Source of the DNA: Actimicrobium antarcticum
GTDB taxonomy: Bacteria; Pseudomonadota; Gammaproteobacteria; Burkholderiales; Burkholderiaceae_D
Length of the DNA: 64,000 bases
Direction of reading: 5' to 3'
Assembly: GCF_039536745.1 (NCBI RefSeq)
Contig: NZ_BAAAZE010000002.1
Location: 62,001 to 126,000, forward strand
Below, in pieces: positions 10,534 through 19,037 of this stretch; positions within the stretch are counted from its first letter, which is position 1, and each line of letters starts with the position of its first letter. Position numbers and translations under genes: made by a program. The notes beneath the pieces are model-generated. The model searched no databases. It was given only the letters and a program-made list of their open reading frames with translations, and was not told the origin of the DNA.

Positions 10534-10671
10534 CGCCTGCACCCGGCCACACTGGCCATCAGCAAGCAATTGCTGCCGGTGTACGACAAGCTCATGATCT
10601 ATAACCCGCTCAGCACCTTGATGCTGGCATGCATATGCGACGTGCTCTTGATCAGCATCCACGTTGACTAA
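10534..10671 (+). pseudogene. rfbA (rmlA) 5' fragment
   Basis: The frame reads RLHPATLAISKQLLPVYDKL and continues MIYNPLSTLMLACICDVLLI before a stop at 10669-10671. This lines up with the intact RmlA encoded at 12972-13856 (RLYPVTMAVSKQLLPVYDKP, then MIYYPLTTLMLAGIKDILII). It covers roughly residues 15-60 of a glucose-1-phosphate thymidylyltransferase. The Gly-rich nucleotide-binding start is disrupted and the other ~230 residues are missing. Substitutions such as P to L after YDK and G to C after MLA suggest loss of function. It is not simply a copy of the intact local gene, since the DNA differs at many third positions. Confidence 0.85.
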
Positions 10672-10747
10672 GTATGTTATCAACCAACGCTGAACAAATA
10701 GCCATCCAACCAAAATTCATTGTGAGTTTTAGTCGCCGGACAAAGCG

Positions 10748-10990
10748 TTATTCAAATGCACTGCTCATTTTGTGCAGCATGGAATTTTGGTATTCATCAA
10801 TTAGTATTTCTCCCACTGATTTGTAATAACTAGCTACGGTACCGAAGGGAATACTCCTTCGCTGAGTTAAAATATAGCCATTCCGCGAAAGGGGCATGAC
10901 TACTTCAGGTTTCATATCCATTCTTCGCAGGGCACCAATCCGATCAAGAATCGACGTTGTTAGTCGACCAGAACAAACGCATCGGATGCT
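10748..10990 (-). pseudogene. Unidentified minus-strand gene remnant
   Basis: On the minus strand an open frame ends with TAA at 10748-10750. It includes GRLTTSILDRIGALRRMDMK, then PEVVMPLSRNGYILTQRRSI and PFGTVASYYKSVGEILIDEY. The composition looks like real protein (balanced, hydrophobic periodicity), and the pattern vaguely recalls the C-terminal end of a LysR-type effector domain, though I cannot be sure. An ATG at MDMK would give only 57 residues. The upstream part would overlap the start of rfbB, so the gene is truncated, probably by the rearrangement that joined the polysaccharide locus here. Confidence 0.45.
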
Positions 10991-11010
10991 CAGACACTGA
11001 AAGGCACGAC

Positions 11011-12078
11011 ATGATTCTAGTAACAGGCGGGGCAGGTTTCATCGGCGCGAATTTCGTCAACGACTGGCTGGCCCAATCTGATGAGCCGGTAATCAATCTC
11101 GACCTGCTGACCTACGCGGGCAATCCCGAAAACCTCGCAGCGCTCACCAACGATCCGCGCCACATCTTCGTCCATGGCGACATTGGCGACACTGCTCTGC
11201 TAACCCGTCTGCTCACCGAACACCAACCCCGCGCCATCCTCAACTTCGCTGCCGAAAGCCACGTCGACCGTTCGATCCACGCGCCAGAAGATTTCGTCCA
11301 GACCAACGTCGTCGGCACCTTTCGTTTGCTCGAAGCCGTGCGCACCTACTGGACCGGCCTACCTGCCGAAGCAAAGCAGGCATTCCGCTTCCTGCACGTT
11401 TCCACCGATGAAGTGTACGGATCGCTCGCCAAGACAGAGCCCGCCTTCACCGAGACGCATCGCTACGAACCAAACAGCCCGTACTCCGCCAGCAAAGCCG
11501 CCAGCGATCACTTGGTGCGTGCCTACCATCATACCTACGGCATGCCCGTCTTGACGACGAACTGTTCCAACAACTACGGCCCGTACCATTTTCCGGAAAA
11601 ATTGATTCCTTTGATGATCGTCAACGCGCTCGCAGGCAAGGCATTGCCGGTCTACGGTGACGGCCAGCAAATCCGTGACTGGCTTTATGTCAAGGATCAC
11701 TGCAGCGCCATTCGCCGCGTCCTCGAAGCGGGCCAGGTTGGAGAGGTCTACAACGTCGGTGGCTGGAACGAAAAACCGAACATCGAGATTGTCCACACCG
11801 TCTGTGCCTTGCTCGACGGATTGCGCGGCCGCGCCGACAGCAAAAGCTATACCGAACAAATCACTTACGTCACCGACCGCCCCGGTCACGACCGCCGTTA
11901 CGCCATTGATGCCAGCAAGATCGAACGCGAACTCGGCTGGAAACCCGCTGAAACCTTTGATACCGGCATTCGGAAGACGGTCGCCTGGTACCTCGACAAC
12001 CAGGATTGGGTGGCCAATGTCCAGTCCGGCAGCTACCGCGCCTGGGTCGAGAAGAACTACGCCGAGCGCGCGGCATGA
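11011..12078 (+). CDS. rfbB: dTDP-glucose 4,6-dehydratase
   Basis: A 355-residue short-chain dehydrogenase-type enzyme converting dTDP-D-glucose to dTDP-4-keto-6-deoxyglucose, the second step to dTDP-L-rhamnose and also the precursor of 3-amino-3,6-dideoxyhexoses. NAD-binding TGGAGFIGANF lies at residues 5-15, the catalytic region HVSTDEVYGSL is central and the Tyr/Lys pair is in YSASKAASDH. ATG 11011 is chosen over an in-frame upstream start because GAAAGG lies 7 nt before it and the Rossmann strand follows at once. First of rfbBDAC; its stop overlaps rfbD by 4 bp. The product probably serves both rhamnose synthesis and the WxcM/aminotransferase branch downstream. Confidence 0.97.
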   Translation: MILVTGGAGFIGANFVNDWLAQSDEPVINLDLLTYAGNPENLAALTNDPRHIFVHGDIGDTALLTRLLTEHQPRAILNFAAESHVDRSIHAPEDFVQTNVVGTFRLLEAVRTYWTGLPAEAKQAFRFLHVSTDEVYGSLAKTEPAFTETHRYEPNSPYSASKAASDHLVRAYHHTYGMPVLTTNCSNNYGPYHFPEKLIPLMIVNALAGKALPVYGDGQQIRDWLYVKDHCSAIRRVLEAGQVGEVYNVGGWNEKPNIEIVHTVCALLDGLRGRADSKSYTEQITYVTDRPGHDRRYAIDASKIERELGWKPAETFDTGIRKTVAWYLDNQDWVANVQSGSYRAWVEKNYAERAA

Positions 12079-12965
12079 AGATACTGTTGCTGGGTAAGGG
12101 CGGTCAGGTTGGCTGGGAACTGCAGCGAAGTTTGGCACCGCTGGGTGAGCTGGTGGCGGTGGACTTTGACAGTACCGAGTTGTGCGGAGACTTCACCAAC
12201 CTGGTCGGGCTTGCAGACACCGTACGAGCGGTTGCTCCCGACATCATCGTCAACGCTGCCGCCCACACGGCAGTCGATAAAGCCGAGAGCGAAAGCGAAC
12301 TGGCGCGCACGATCAATGCCTTGGCTCCCGGCGTCCTCGCAGCGGAAGCCCGTCGTAGCGGTGCCTGGCTGGTGCATTACTCCACCGACTATGTCTTCGA
12401 TGGTAGTGGCAACCAGCCATGGACCGAAGACGACCAGAGCGGCCCCCTGAGCGTTTACGGCCAGACCAAACTCGAAGGCGAACAAGCCATCCTTGCGTCC
12501 GGCTGCAAGCACCTGATTTTTCGCACCAGCTGGGTCTATGCTGCACGCGGTGGTAACTTCGCTAAAACTATGCTGCGCCTCGCAAAAGAGCGCGACAGCC
12601 TAAGCGTCATTGATGACCAGATTGGCGCACCGACTGGTGCCGATTTACTGGCGGATGTGACTGCACACGCATTGCGATTGGCGTTGCAACGTCCTGAAGT
12701 CAGTGGTTTGTATCATCTGGCTGCAGGTGGTGAAACGAGCTGGCATGGCTATGCCAGTTTCGTGGTCGCCTTTGCACGTCAGGCGGGTATCGAGATCAAG
12801 GTTGGGCCGGATGCGATTCTACCGGTGCGAACCAGTGCCTTTCCGACGCCAGCTACCCGCCCTAAAAACTCGCGGCTCAATACCGAAAAACTGCATCAGA
12901 CGTTCGGGCTGGTTTTGCCGCACTGGCAAAGTGGCGTTGCCCGTATGCTTACCGAAATTCTCTAG
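12075..12965 (+). CDS. rfbD: dTDP-4-dehydrorhamnose reductase
   Basis: This 296-residue enzyme makes the last step to dTDP-L-rhamnose, NAD(P)H-dependent reduction of the 4-keto group. It opens MKILLLGKGGQVGWELQRSL, the RmlD version of the Rossmann glycine motif, has the STDYVFDG motif near residue 105 and YGQTKLEGE with the catalytic Tyr and Lys near residue 130. Length is typical (about 290-300). The ATG overlaps the rfbB stop as ATGA, so coupled translation is likely. The next gene starts 6 bp after the stop. Confidence 0.97.
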   Translation: MKILLLGKGGQVGWELQRSLAPLGELVAVDFDSTELCGDFTNLVGLADTVRAVAPDIIVNAAAHTAVDKAESESELARTINALAPGVLAAEARRSGAWLVHYSTDYVFDGSGNQPWTEDDQSGPLSVYGQTKLEGEQAILASGCKHLIFRTSWVYAARGGNFAKTMLRLAKERDSLSVIDDQIGAPTGADLLADVTAHALRLALQRPEVSGLYHLAAGGETSWHGYASFVVAFARQAGIEIKVGPDAILPVRTSAFPTPATRPKNSRLNTEKLHQTFGLVLPHWQSGVARMLTEIL

Positions 12966-12971
12966 GCCTCC

Positions 12972-13856
12972 ATGACACAACGCAAAGGTATTATTCTCGC
13001 TGGCGGTTCCGGAACACGCCTATACCCAGTCACGATGGCCGTCTCCAAGCAACTGCTGCCGGTGTATGACAAGCCGATGATCTATTACCCCCTTACGACG
13101 CTGATGTTGGCTGGGATCAAAGACATCCTGATCATCTCTACCCCTCAAGATACGCCGAGGTTTCAGGAGTTACTGGGCGACGGAAGCCAATGGGGCATCA
13201 ACCTCAGCTACGCGGTGCAGCCTAGCCCGGACGGATTGGCGCAAGCCTTCATCATCGGTCGCAACTTTGTTGGCAATTCGCAATCGGCACTAATTTTGGG
13301 TGACAATATCTATTATGGTCATGACTTTGAAGCCCAATTGCGCGCTACGACTGCTCGCAAAGAAGGCTCCACCGTATTTGCGTATCACGTTCACGATCCT
13401 GAGCGTTATGGCGTAGTCGAATTCGATGCACAGCGATGCGCTGTCAGCATCGAAGAAAAACCAGCAGCGCCGAAGTCAAACTACGCCGTCACAGGACTAT
13501 ATTTTTACGACAACCAGGTCTGTGACATTGCCGCCAATATCAAGCCCTCAAACCGCGGCGAACTTGAGATTACCGACGTCAATCGTGTCTACCTGCAGCA
13601 AGGTCAGCTCAATGTCGAACTGATGGGGCGCGGTATGGCTTGGCTAGACACTGGCACGCACGAATCGTTACTGGAAGCAGGGCAATTTATTGCCACCATC
13701 GAAAACCGCCAAGGCTTAAAAGTAGCGTGCCCGGAAGAGATCGCCTACCGCAAAGGCTACATCGATGCTGTTCAGCTTGATCGACTAGCACAGCCGCCCA
13801 AAAAGAATGGATACGGGCGATATTTGCTCCAGATTCTCTCAAACAAAGTGTTTTGA
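12972..13856 (+). CDS. rfbA: Glucose-1-phosphate thymidylyltransferase
   Basis: A 294-residue RmlA that joins dTTP and glucose-1-phosphate to give dTDP-glucose, the entry step for the dTDP sugars of this locus. The N-terminal GIILAGGSGTRLYP motif binds the nucleotide phosphates and is followed by SKQLLPVYDKPMIYYPL. ILGDNIYYGHDF (near residue 107) supplies the metal-binding Asp, and GLYFYDNQV and WLDTGTHESLLEA are also conserved. Full length, in contrast to the broken copy at 10534-10671. Feedback inhibition by dTDP-rhamnose is typical of the family. Confidence 0.97.
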   Translation: MTQRKGIILAGGSGTRLYPVTMAVSKQLLPVYDKPMIYYPLTTLMLAGIKDILIISTPQDTPRFQELLGDGSQWGINLSYAVQPSPDGLAQAFIIGRNFVGNSQSALILGDNIYYGHDFEAQLRATTARKEGSTVFAYHVHDPERYGVVEFDAQRCAVSIEEKPAAPKSNYAVTGLYFYDNQVCDIAANIKPSNRGELEITDVNRVYLQQGQLNVELMGRGMAWLDTGTHESLLEAGQFIATIENRQGLKVACPEEIAYRKGYIDAVQLDRLAQPPKKNGYGRYLLQILSNKVF

Positions 13857-13858
13857 AT

Positions 13859-14401
13859 ATGAACGTTACCGCCACAACCATCCCCGACGTTCTGATCATA
13901 GAACCCAAAGTATTCGGAGATGCACGAGGTTTCTTTTATGAGAGCTTCAACCAAAAAGCGTTCAACGAGGCAGCCGACCTCGATGTGAACTTCGTTCAAG
14001 ACAACCACAGCCGCAGTGCCAAGGGCGTACTGCGCGGTCTGCACTACCAGGTTCAGCAGCCACAAGGCAAGCTCGTTCGTGTAGTGCGTGGTGCGGTGTT
14101 TGATGTGGCGGTGGACATTCGGAAGGGATCATCCACGTTCGGCAAGTGGGTCGGCGTCGAGTTGACAGAAGACAACCACAAGCAGTTATGGCTGCCACCG
14201 GGATTTGCGCATGGGTTTTTGGTTTTGAGCGACTCTGCCGACTTTTTGTACAAAACCACCGAGTACTACGCGCCGGAATTCGAGCGTTGTATCGCGTGGA
14301 ATGATCCGGAAATCGGGATCGATTGGCCTTTCACGCTGACTCCAAGCTTATCAATCAAAGATCAACTAGGGAAGCTACTTCGCGATGCCTTAACATTTTG
14401 A
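13859..14401 (+). CDS. rfbC: dTDP-4-dehydrorhamnose 3,5-epimerase
   Basis: A 180-residue cupin-fold epimerase, third step of dTDP-L-rhamnose synthesis. FGDARGFFYESFNQKAF lies near residue 20, VQDNHSRSAKGVLRGLHYQ near residue 47 supplies conserved His and Arg, and LPPGFAHGFLVLSDSADFLY is near residue 112. Length is the family norm. ATG 13859, just after the rfbA stop, is preferred to the TTG two codons upstream. It closes the rfbBDAC block; a 163-bp AT-rich gap with no clear terminator follows. Confidence 0.97.
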   Translation: MNVTATTIPDVLIIEPKVFGDARGFFYESFNQKAFNEAADLDVNFVQDNHSRSAKGVLRGLHYQVQQPQGKLVRVVRGAVFDVAVDIRKGSSTFGKWVGVELTEDNHKQLWLPPGFAHGFLVLSDSADFLYKTTEYYAPEFERCIAWNDPEIGIDWPFTLTPSLSIKDQLGKLLRDALTF

Positions 14402-14564
14402 AAGCGCTGTGTACTCTCTGTCGTATAGCCCAAGTCACATCATGTTGTATGGTGAAAAAGTAATGATTGAGACAGCTTCGCGTCAATACACAACTGCGCG
14501 ATCAACTTCAAAAAATATAGTAGATGGCGTTCCAGTTTCATTAATCTAATTGCATGGACACACC

Positions 14565-15518
14565 ATGAGTCAACCATTTATTCATCCAATGTCAGACGTG
14601 CAGTCAACCGCCATTGGCGCGGGCACACGCCTTTGGCAGTTTGTTGTCGTGCTGCAAGGTGCCCAGATCGGGCAAGACTGCAACATCTGTTCACACTGCC
14701 TGATCGAGGACGACGTCGTGGTGGGCGACCGTGTCACCGTCAAGAGCGGCGTGCAGCTTTGGGATGGTATGCGTGTGGGCAATGACGTGTTCATCGGACC
14801 TAACGCTTCATTCACTAACGGCAGTTTTTCACGAAGCCAGCAAAAACCGGAAAAATGTCTCGTTACAACAATTCATGATGGCGCATCGATCGGTGCAGGC
14901 GCGGTAATCTTACCTGGTGTAGAAATTGGCAGCAAAGCCATGGTCGTAGCTGGTGCGGTAGTTACACGATCAGTTCCACCTAACGCGGTTGTGGAAGGCA
15001 GTCCTGCCAAAATCGTAGGTTATGTGGATGCCGCACGTAACGAGGTTTCGGAAATGGTGTCGACGAAACCTGTAGTTGGGGCCACATCTACTCGTGTCCA
15101 AGGTGTCACCTTGCACCACATGCCTCGAATACCTGATATTCGAGGTAGTCTCACTGTCGGTGAATTCGACCGCAGCGTTCCATTTGCCGTCAAACGCTAC
15201 TTTATGGTCTTTGAAGTGCCCAGCATGGAAACAAGAGGTGAGCACGCCCACCGCAAATGCCATCAGTTCCTGATATGTGTGCGTGGCAGTTGTGTGGTGG
15301 TTGCTGATGACGGCTTCAACCGCCAAGAGTTCCTGCTAGATAAGCCCGACGTTGGTCTGCATTTAGCGCCGATGGTGTGGGGCATTCAGTACAAATACTC
15401 GGCTGATGCAGTGCTACTGGTCTTCGCATCGCATTATTACGAAAGTACGGATTACATTCGCGACTATTCAGAATTCCAGTCAAAGGTTACACAAAGTGAA
15501 CTCCATTCAAATTCGTAA
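14565..15518 (+). CDS. wxcM: Bifunctional acyltransferase / dTDP-hexulose 3,4-ketoisomerase (WxcM type)
   Basis: Two enzymes in 317 residues. Residues 1-165 form a left-handed beta-helix acyltransferase with hexapeptide repeats (IGAGTRLWQF, IGQDCNICSHCLIEDD, IGAGAVILPGVEIGSKAMV) and PPNAVVEGSPAKIVGY at the end. Residues ~185-317 are a cupin like FdtA/QdtA, with the catalytic-type RGEHAHRKCHQF motif. As in Xanthomonas WxcM, the C-terminal half should move the 4-keto to C3 and the N-terminal half should acetylate the 3-amino sugar after the aminotransferase encoded at 16062 acts. Whether the product is Fuc3NAc or Qui3NAc cannot be read from sequence. ATG 14565 is preferred over the TTG at 14550. 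Confidence 0.88.
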   Translation: MSQPFIHPMSDVQSTAIGAGTRLWQFVVVLQGAQIGQDCNICSHCLIEDDVVVGDRVTVKSGVQLWDGMRVGNDVFIGPNASFTNGSFSRSQQKPEKCLVTTIHDGASIGAGAVILPGVEIGSKAMVVAGAVVTRSVPPNAVVEGSPAKIVGYVDAARNEVSEMVSTKPVVGATSTRVQGVTLHHMPRIPDIRGSLTVGEFDRSVPFAVKRYFMVFEVPSMETRGEHAHRKCHQFLICVRGSCVVVADDGFNRQEFLLDKPDVGLHLAPMVWGIQYKYSADAVLLVFASHYYESTDYIRDYSEFQSKVTQSELHSNS

Positions 15519-16065
15519 GGTGGGACGTATTCATGGTAGGTCGTTAATTCTGCGAAATGCATGTGTGACAGATGCAAAATTCATATTGAAACTTCGAATG
15601 GACGAAAATAAATCTCGTCATATATCAAAAATATCTGGTGAGTTAATTTCACAACAAAACTGGCTCGAGGAATATGAAAAAAGCAATAGTGAAGCGTATT
15701 TTATTATTGAAAATCTCTATGGTATTCCACTTGGAACCGTGAGGCTATATGATGCGAGAGGCGATAGCTTCTGCTGGGGCAGTTGGATTTTAAAAGATGG
15801 GGTGCCAGTTAATGCCGCGATTGAATCTGCATTAATGGTGTATTCATATGCTCTTCATTCACTAGGTTTCGTTAATGCTCATTTTCAAGTTCATAAATCA
15901 AATGCACATGTTTGCAGATTTCACGAGAGGTTCGGTGCAATCCGCGTATCTGAAGATAAAATTCAATATGAATATACGATTTCTAACTTAGCAATTAATT
16001 TATCTATGGAAAAGTATCTTCGTTATTTGCCAAATGGTATCGTTATAGAGGATATGACAAAGTGA
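15496..16065 (+). CDS. GNAT-family N-acetyltransferase
   Basis: A 189-residue protein of GNAT type: SLILRNACVTDAKFILKLR near the start, WLEEYEKSN, a central strand YFIIENLYGIPLGTVRLYD, SALMVYSYALHSLGFVNAHF (acetyl-CoA region) and VHKSNAHVCRFHERFGAIRV. Such genes often acylate amino sugars in O-antigen loci. The donor and acceptor are unknown, and because WxcM already has an acyltransferase half this one may act on a different amino group. The start is taken as GTG 15496, with AAAGG 9 nt upstream, giving a 23-bp overlap with wxcM; the next ATG would delete the first strand. Base composition turns AT-rich from about 15520, unlike the flanking genes. Confidence 0.8.
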   Translation: MNSIQIRKVGRIHGRSLILRNACVTDAKFILKLRMDENKSRHISKISGELISQQNWLEEYEKSNSEAYFIIENLYGIPLGTVRLYDARGDSFCWGSWILKDGVPVNAAIESALMVYSYALHSLGFVNAHFQVHKSNAHVCRFHERFGAIRVSEDKIQYEYTISNLAINLSMEKYLRYLPNGIVIEDMTK

Positions 16066-17174
16066 TTAACTTCCTTGACTTAAAAGCCCCGTATTTAGAA
16101 CTCAAGGATGAACTGGACGAAGCAATCGCCCGGGTAGTCAGTTCCGGGTGGTTCATTGGCGGAAGTGAACTTGATCAGTTTGAAGCAGAGTACGCTACTT
16201 ATTGCAACGCAAACCATGCGATAGGCGTAGCCAACGGCCTGGATGCCCTACACTTGGCACTTCGTGCTATGGGCGTAGGGCCGGGGGATGAAGTCATTGT
16301 GCCTAGCAACACCTATATAGCTACTTGGCTCGCCGTAAGTCAATGTGGGGCCACACCTGTACCGGTGGAGCCCGATGTACTGACTTTCAATATCGACCCA
16401 GAATTGATCGAGGCCGCTATCACTAAGCGTACCAAAGTCATCTTGCCTGTGCACTTGTACGGCCAACCCGCCGACATGGATCGGATTCTAGCTATAGCGC
16501 GCAAGCACGGACTGCGCGTGCTTGAAGACGGCGCACAAGCTCACGGTGCACGCTACAAGGGCGAGCGCTTGGGAGCGCATGGCGATGCGGTCGCTTGGAG
16601 CTTTTACCCAGGAAAAAATCTGGGTGCCATGGGTGACGGTGGCGCTGTGACGACGAATGACCCACAAATTGCGGATCGAATCCGAGTATTGCGTAACTAC
16701 GGCTCGCGTGTGAAGTATGTCAACGAAACACAGGGCTACAACAGCCGACTTGACCCACTTCAAGCGGCGATTTTGCGCGTGAAACTGGCCCACCTTGATA
16801 TATGGAATGCCCGTCGCAGTGATATTGCACTGTGTTACCAGCAAGGCCTCGCTAACAGCGGACTAAAGTTGCCTCAAGTGCCGGACTGGGCAGAACCTGT
16901 CTGGCATCTGTACGTATTGCGACATCCCGAACGGGATGCCTTACAGCAAGCATTGACCGATGCAGGCGTGGGCACGCTGATTCATTACCCCATTCCACCG
17001 CATTTGCAACAGGCGTATGCGCACTCTAACTGGGCTCAGGCGGCCTTCCCACTAGCTAGGAGCATGGCCGATCAAGTACTTAGCCTGCCAATGGGGCCAG
17101 CTCTTACAAAAGAAGATGTATGCGCAGTCGTGCAAGCCGTGCAACTTGCGACCAAGGCAGTTTGTCGGCAATGA
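16062..17174 (+). CDS. DegT/DnrJ/EryC1 sugar aminotransferase (FdtB/QdtB-like)
   Basis: A 370-residue PLP enzyme. It opens MINFLDLKAPYLELKDELDE with GWFIGGSELDQFE following. ANGLDALHLALRAMGVGPGD is the cofactor region, LEDGAQAHGA holds the PLP-contacting Asp, and the Schiff-base lysine is in SFYPGKNLGAMGDGGA. With the ketoisomerase half of WxcM just upstream it should put the amino group on C3 of dTDP-3-keto-6-deoxyhexose. GTG 16062 overlaps the preceding stop (GTGA) and has GAGGAT about 8 nt before it. GC returns toward the genome average here. Confidence 0.92.
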   Translation: MINFLDLKAPYLELKDELDEAIARVVSSGWFIGGSELDQFEAEYATYCNANHAIGVANGLDALHLALRAMGVGPGDEVIVPSNTYIATWLAVSQCGATPVPVEPDVLTFNIDPELIEAAITKRTKVILPVHLYGQPADMDRILAIARKHGLRVLEDGAQAHGARYKGERLGAHGDAVAWSFYPGKNLGAMGDGGAVTTNDPQIADRIRVLRNYGSRVKYVNETQGYNSRLDPLQAAILRVKLAHLDIWNARRSDIALCYQQGLANSGLKLPQVPDWAEPVWHLYVLRHPERDALQQALTDAGVGTLIHYPIPPHLQQAYAHSNWAQAAFPLARSMADQVLSLPMGPALTKEDVCAVVQAVQLATKAVCRQ

Positions 17175-18439
17175 GCTTGGTTAAAACCAGCCTACTCAAC
17201 GGCATCGCAGTTGCCATTAAATTGGCTAGCGCATTGGTACTGAACAAAGTACTTGCCATTTATGTGGGCCCCGCGGGCTATGCCATCATTGGTCAATTTC
17301 AAAACGTGGTGGCCATTTTAGTCAGCCTGGCTGGAGGATTGGTGGCAGCCGGTGTAACAAAAAGCACCGCACAGCATTTTGACGATGAGGCTAAACAGTA
17401 TCAAGTTTGGCAAACTGCAATTCGCTTCTCCTTGGCCGCATCGCTTCTTGCGGGAGTTGCTTTGCTTCTAGTGGGGGAGCCCTTGTCTGAATGGCTGCTG
17501 CACCGCTCAGATATGTCTAACATATTTATTTGGCTAGCATTGGCACTACCAGCCATGGCGGCCAATAATTTGCTTCTTGCTATCGTGAATGGCAAAAAGG
17601 AGGTGGGCGTTTATATTGCAGCAAACATATCAGGCAGCATAGTCAGCTTGTTGCTGATTGGATTGCTGGCTTATTACTTCGGACTTTTTGGCGCATTGCT
17701 TGCCTTCACCATCAGTCCAGCTGTCGTGTTGCTATCTACCGCAGCATTGGTGGCGAGGCGCTATTGGTTCAACTTACATTCCTTATGGGGCAAGATGGAT
17801 GCGTCATCGATGCGCGAGCTGTCCGGTTTTGCGATCATGGGCATAACTTCGGCTTTGGCTGTTCCCGTCAGTTATATGTTGATTCGTGACCATATTGCTT
17901 CGAGGCTTGGCTTGCCTGCCGCAGGATTTTGGCAAGCATCGTGGAAGATTAGTGAGATATATTTGATGCTAGTCACAACGACATTGGGTATTTACTATCT
18001 CCCAAGAGTTGCCGAAATTAGAACAGCGCCAGAGCTAAAGGCAGAGATTATCAAGGTGTATCGCTTTGTAATGCCCATTGTCGTCGTTGGTGCTCTTTCG
18101 ATTTATCTACTTAGGGATTTTATTATCCAGATTTTATTCACTCAGGATTTTCAACCTATGAGAGAGCTTTTTGCTTGGCAATTGACGGGAGATGTCATCA
18201 AGATTGGCTCATGGGTGTTGGCGTATATCATGATTGGTCGAGCGATGGTTCGGGTTTTTGTGATTACAGAAATTTTATTTTCTCTTTCGTTTTTTTTATT
18301 TAGTTGGTGGCTGGTTGACTTGTTCGGTCTCCGTGGTGTTGCTATGTCGTATGCATTGAACTACAGTTTATATTGGATAGTTATGGCTTATTTTGTGAAA
18401 TTTGAAATGAAAAAAATGGAAAACTACTCCACCTTGTAA
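17171..18439 (+). CDS. wzx: O-antigen/lipid-linked repeat-unit flippase (Wzx-like)
   Basis: A 422-residue polytopic membrane protein of the MATE/Wzx polysaccharide translocase type, with about 10-12 hydrophobic segments. The start MSLVKTSLLNGIAVAIKLAS and the following VLNKVLAIYVGPAGYAIIGQ are typical of WzxE-like translocases. It should flip undecaprenyl-pyrophosphate-linked repeat units to the periplasm, where the Wzy-like protein at 20086 polymerises them. ATG 17171 overlaps the aminotransferase stop (ATGA); a longer upstream start would lie within that gene. The coding DNA becomes markedly AT-rich toward its 3' end, marking the edge of the island that follows. Confidence 0.9.
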   Translation: MSLVKTSLLNGIAVAIKLASALVLNKVLAIYVGPAGYAIIGQFQNVVAILVSLAGGLVAAGVTKSTAQHFDDEAKQYQVWQTAIRFSLAASLLAGVALLLVGEPLSEWLLHRSDMSNIFIWLALALPAMAANNLLLAIVNGKKEVGVYIAANISGSIVSLLLIGLLAYYFGLFGALLAFTISPAVVLLSTAALVARRYWFNLHSLWGKMDASSMRELSGFAIMGITSALAVPVSYMLIRDHIASRLGLPAAGFWQASWKISEIYLMLVTTTLGIYYLPRVAEIRTAPELKAEIIKVYRFVMPIVVVGALSIYLLRDFIIQILFTQDFQPMRELFAWQLTGDVIKIGSWVLAYIMIGRAMVRVFVITEILFSLSFFLFSWWLVDLFGLRGVAMSYALNYSLYWIVMAYFVKFEMKKMENYSTL

Positions 18440-19037
18440 CTCAGTTATAATTTTCACTACAATAAATTGAAACTAGTTTGATGTGAGCTTTAGCTAAAAA
18501 AAAATTCGAAGAAAAATATTGTCAAGCTAGAAAAAAGTAGCTCTTAAGCTCATTTTAGCCTGTGAAGTTGCTATCAAGATTTGAAAAAATAATTTTGAAA
18601 ACTTTAAAAGGTCCGTTTACTTTTTCAGTGCTATCTGATTTAATTTTGCGGTTTTCTTCATGCCATTTAGCAACTAAAATCACCGCCAGTGCATGCTCAT
18701 CTATAAACAACAGCATTAAGATAATTGCCGGAAAGTTAAATGTTTTTAGAAGTGAGCAAACAGGTGCAAAATTTACATTGTAATACTCCGAATCACTAAG
18801 TCTTATCTAGAAAATCGTATGTATATGTGTGGTAATTATTTAATGGATAAAGTTAAGACTAGGAAGAATGCATCAATTAGCGCTTGGCTTAGTGTGTTTA
18901 AATATCTGATAATTAGAAATTGCGATGTAATTGTAAATGAGTACGTTGTGATGAAAATATTGTTTAAAGTATTGAGCTAGGGAGAGTGTCTTTAAGACAT
19001 ATAAGAAAAATATTAAATTGATTGAGTTTGTAAAAAC
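18440..19037. other. AT-rich gene-free stretch in the polysaccharide locus
   Basis: About 600 bp of very AT-rich DNA. A 73-codon plus-strand frame (18562-18783) has no recognisable motif, no ribosome-binding site and a Lys/Ser/Ile-rich composition expected by chance at this GC, so I do not call it. The size would fit a decayed gene lost from the cluster. No insertion sequence or repeat is visible. Confidence 0.6.

Noticed and set aside
18562..18783. 73-codon frame in the AT-rich gap
   Set aside because: No motif, no ribosome-binding site and a composition expected by chance at low GC.
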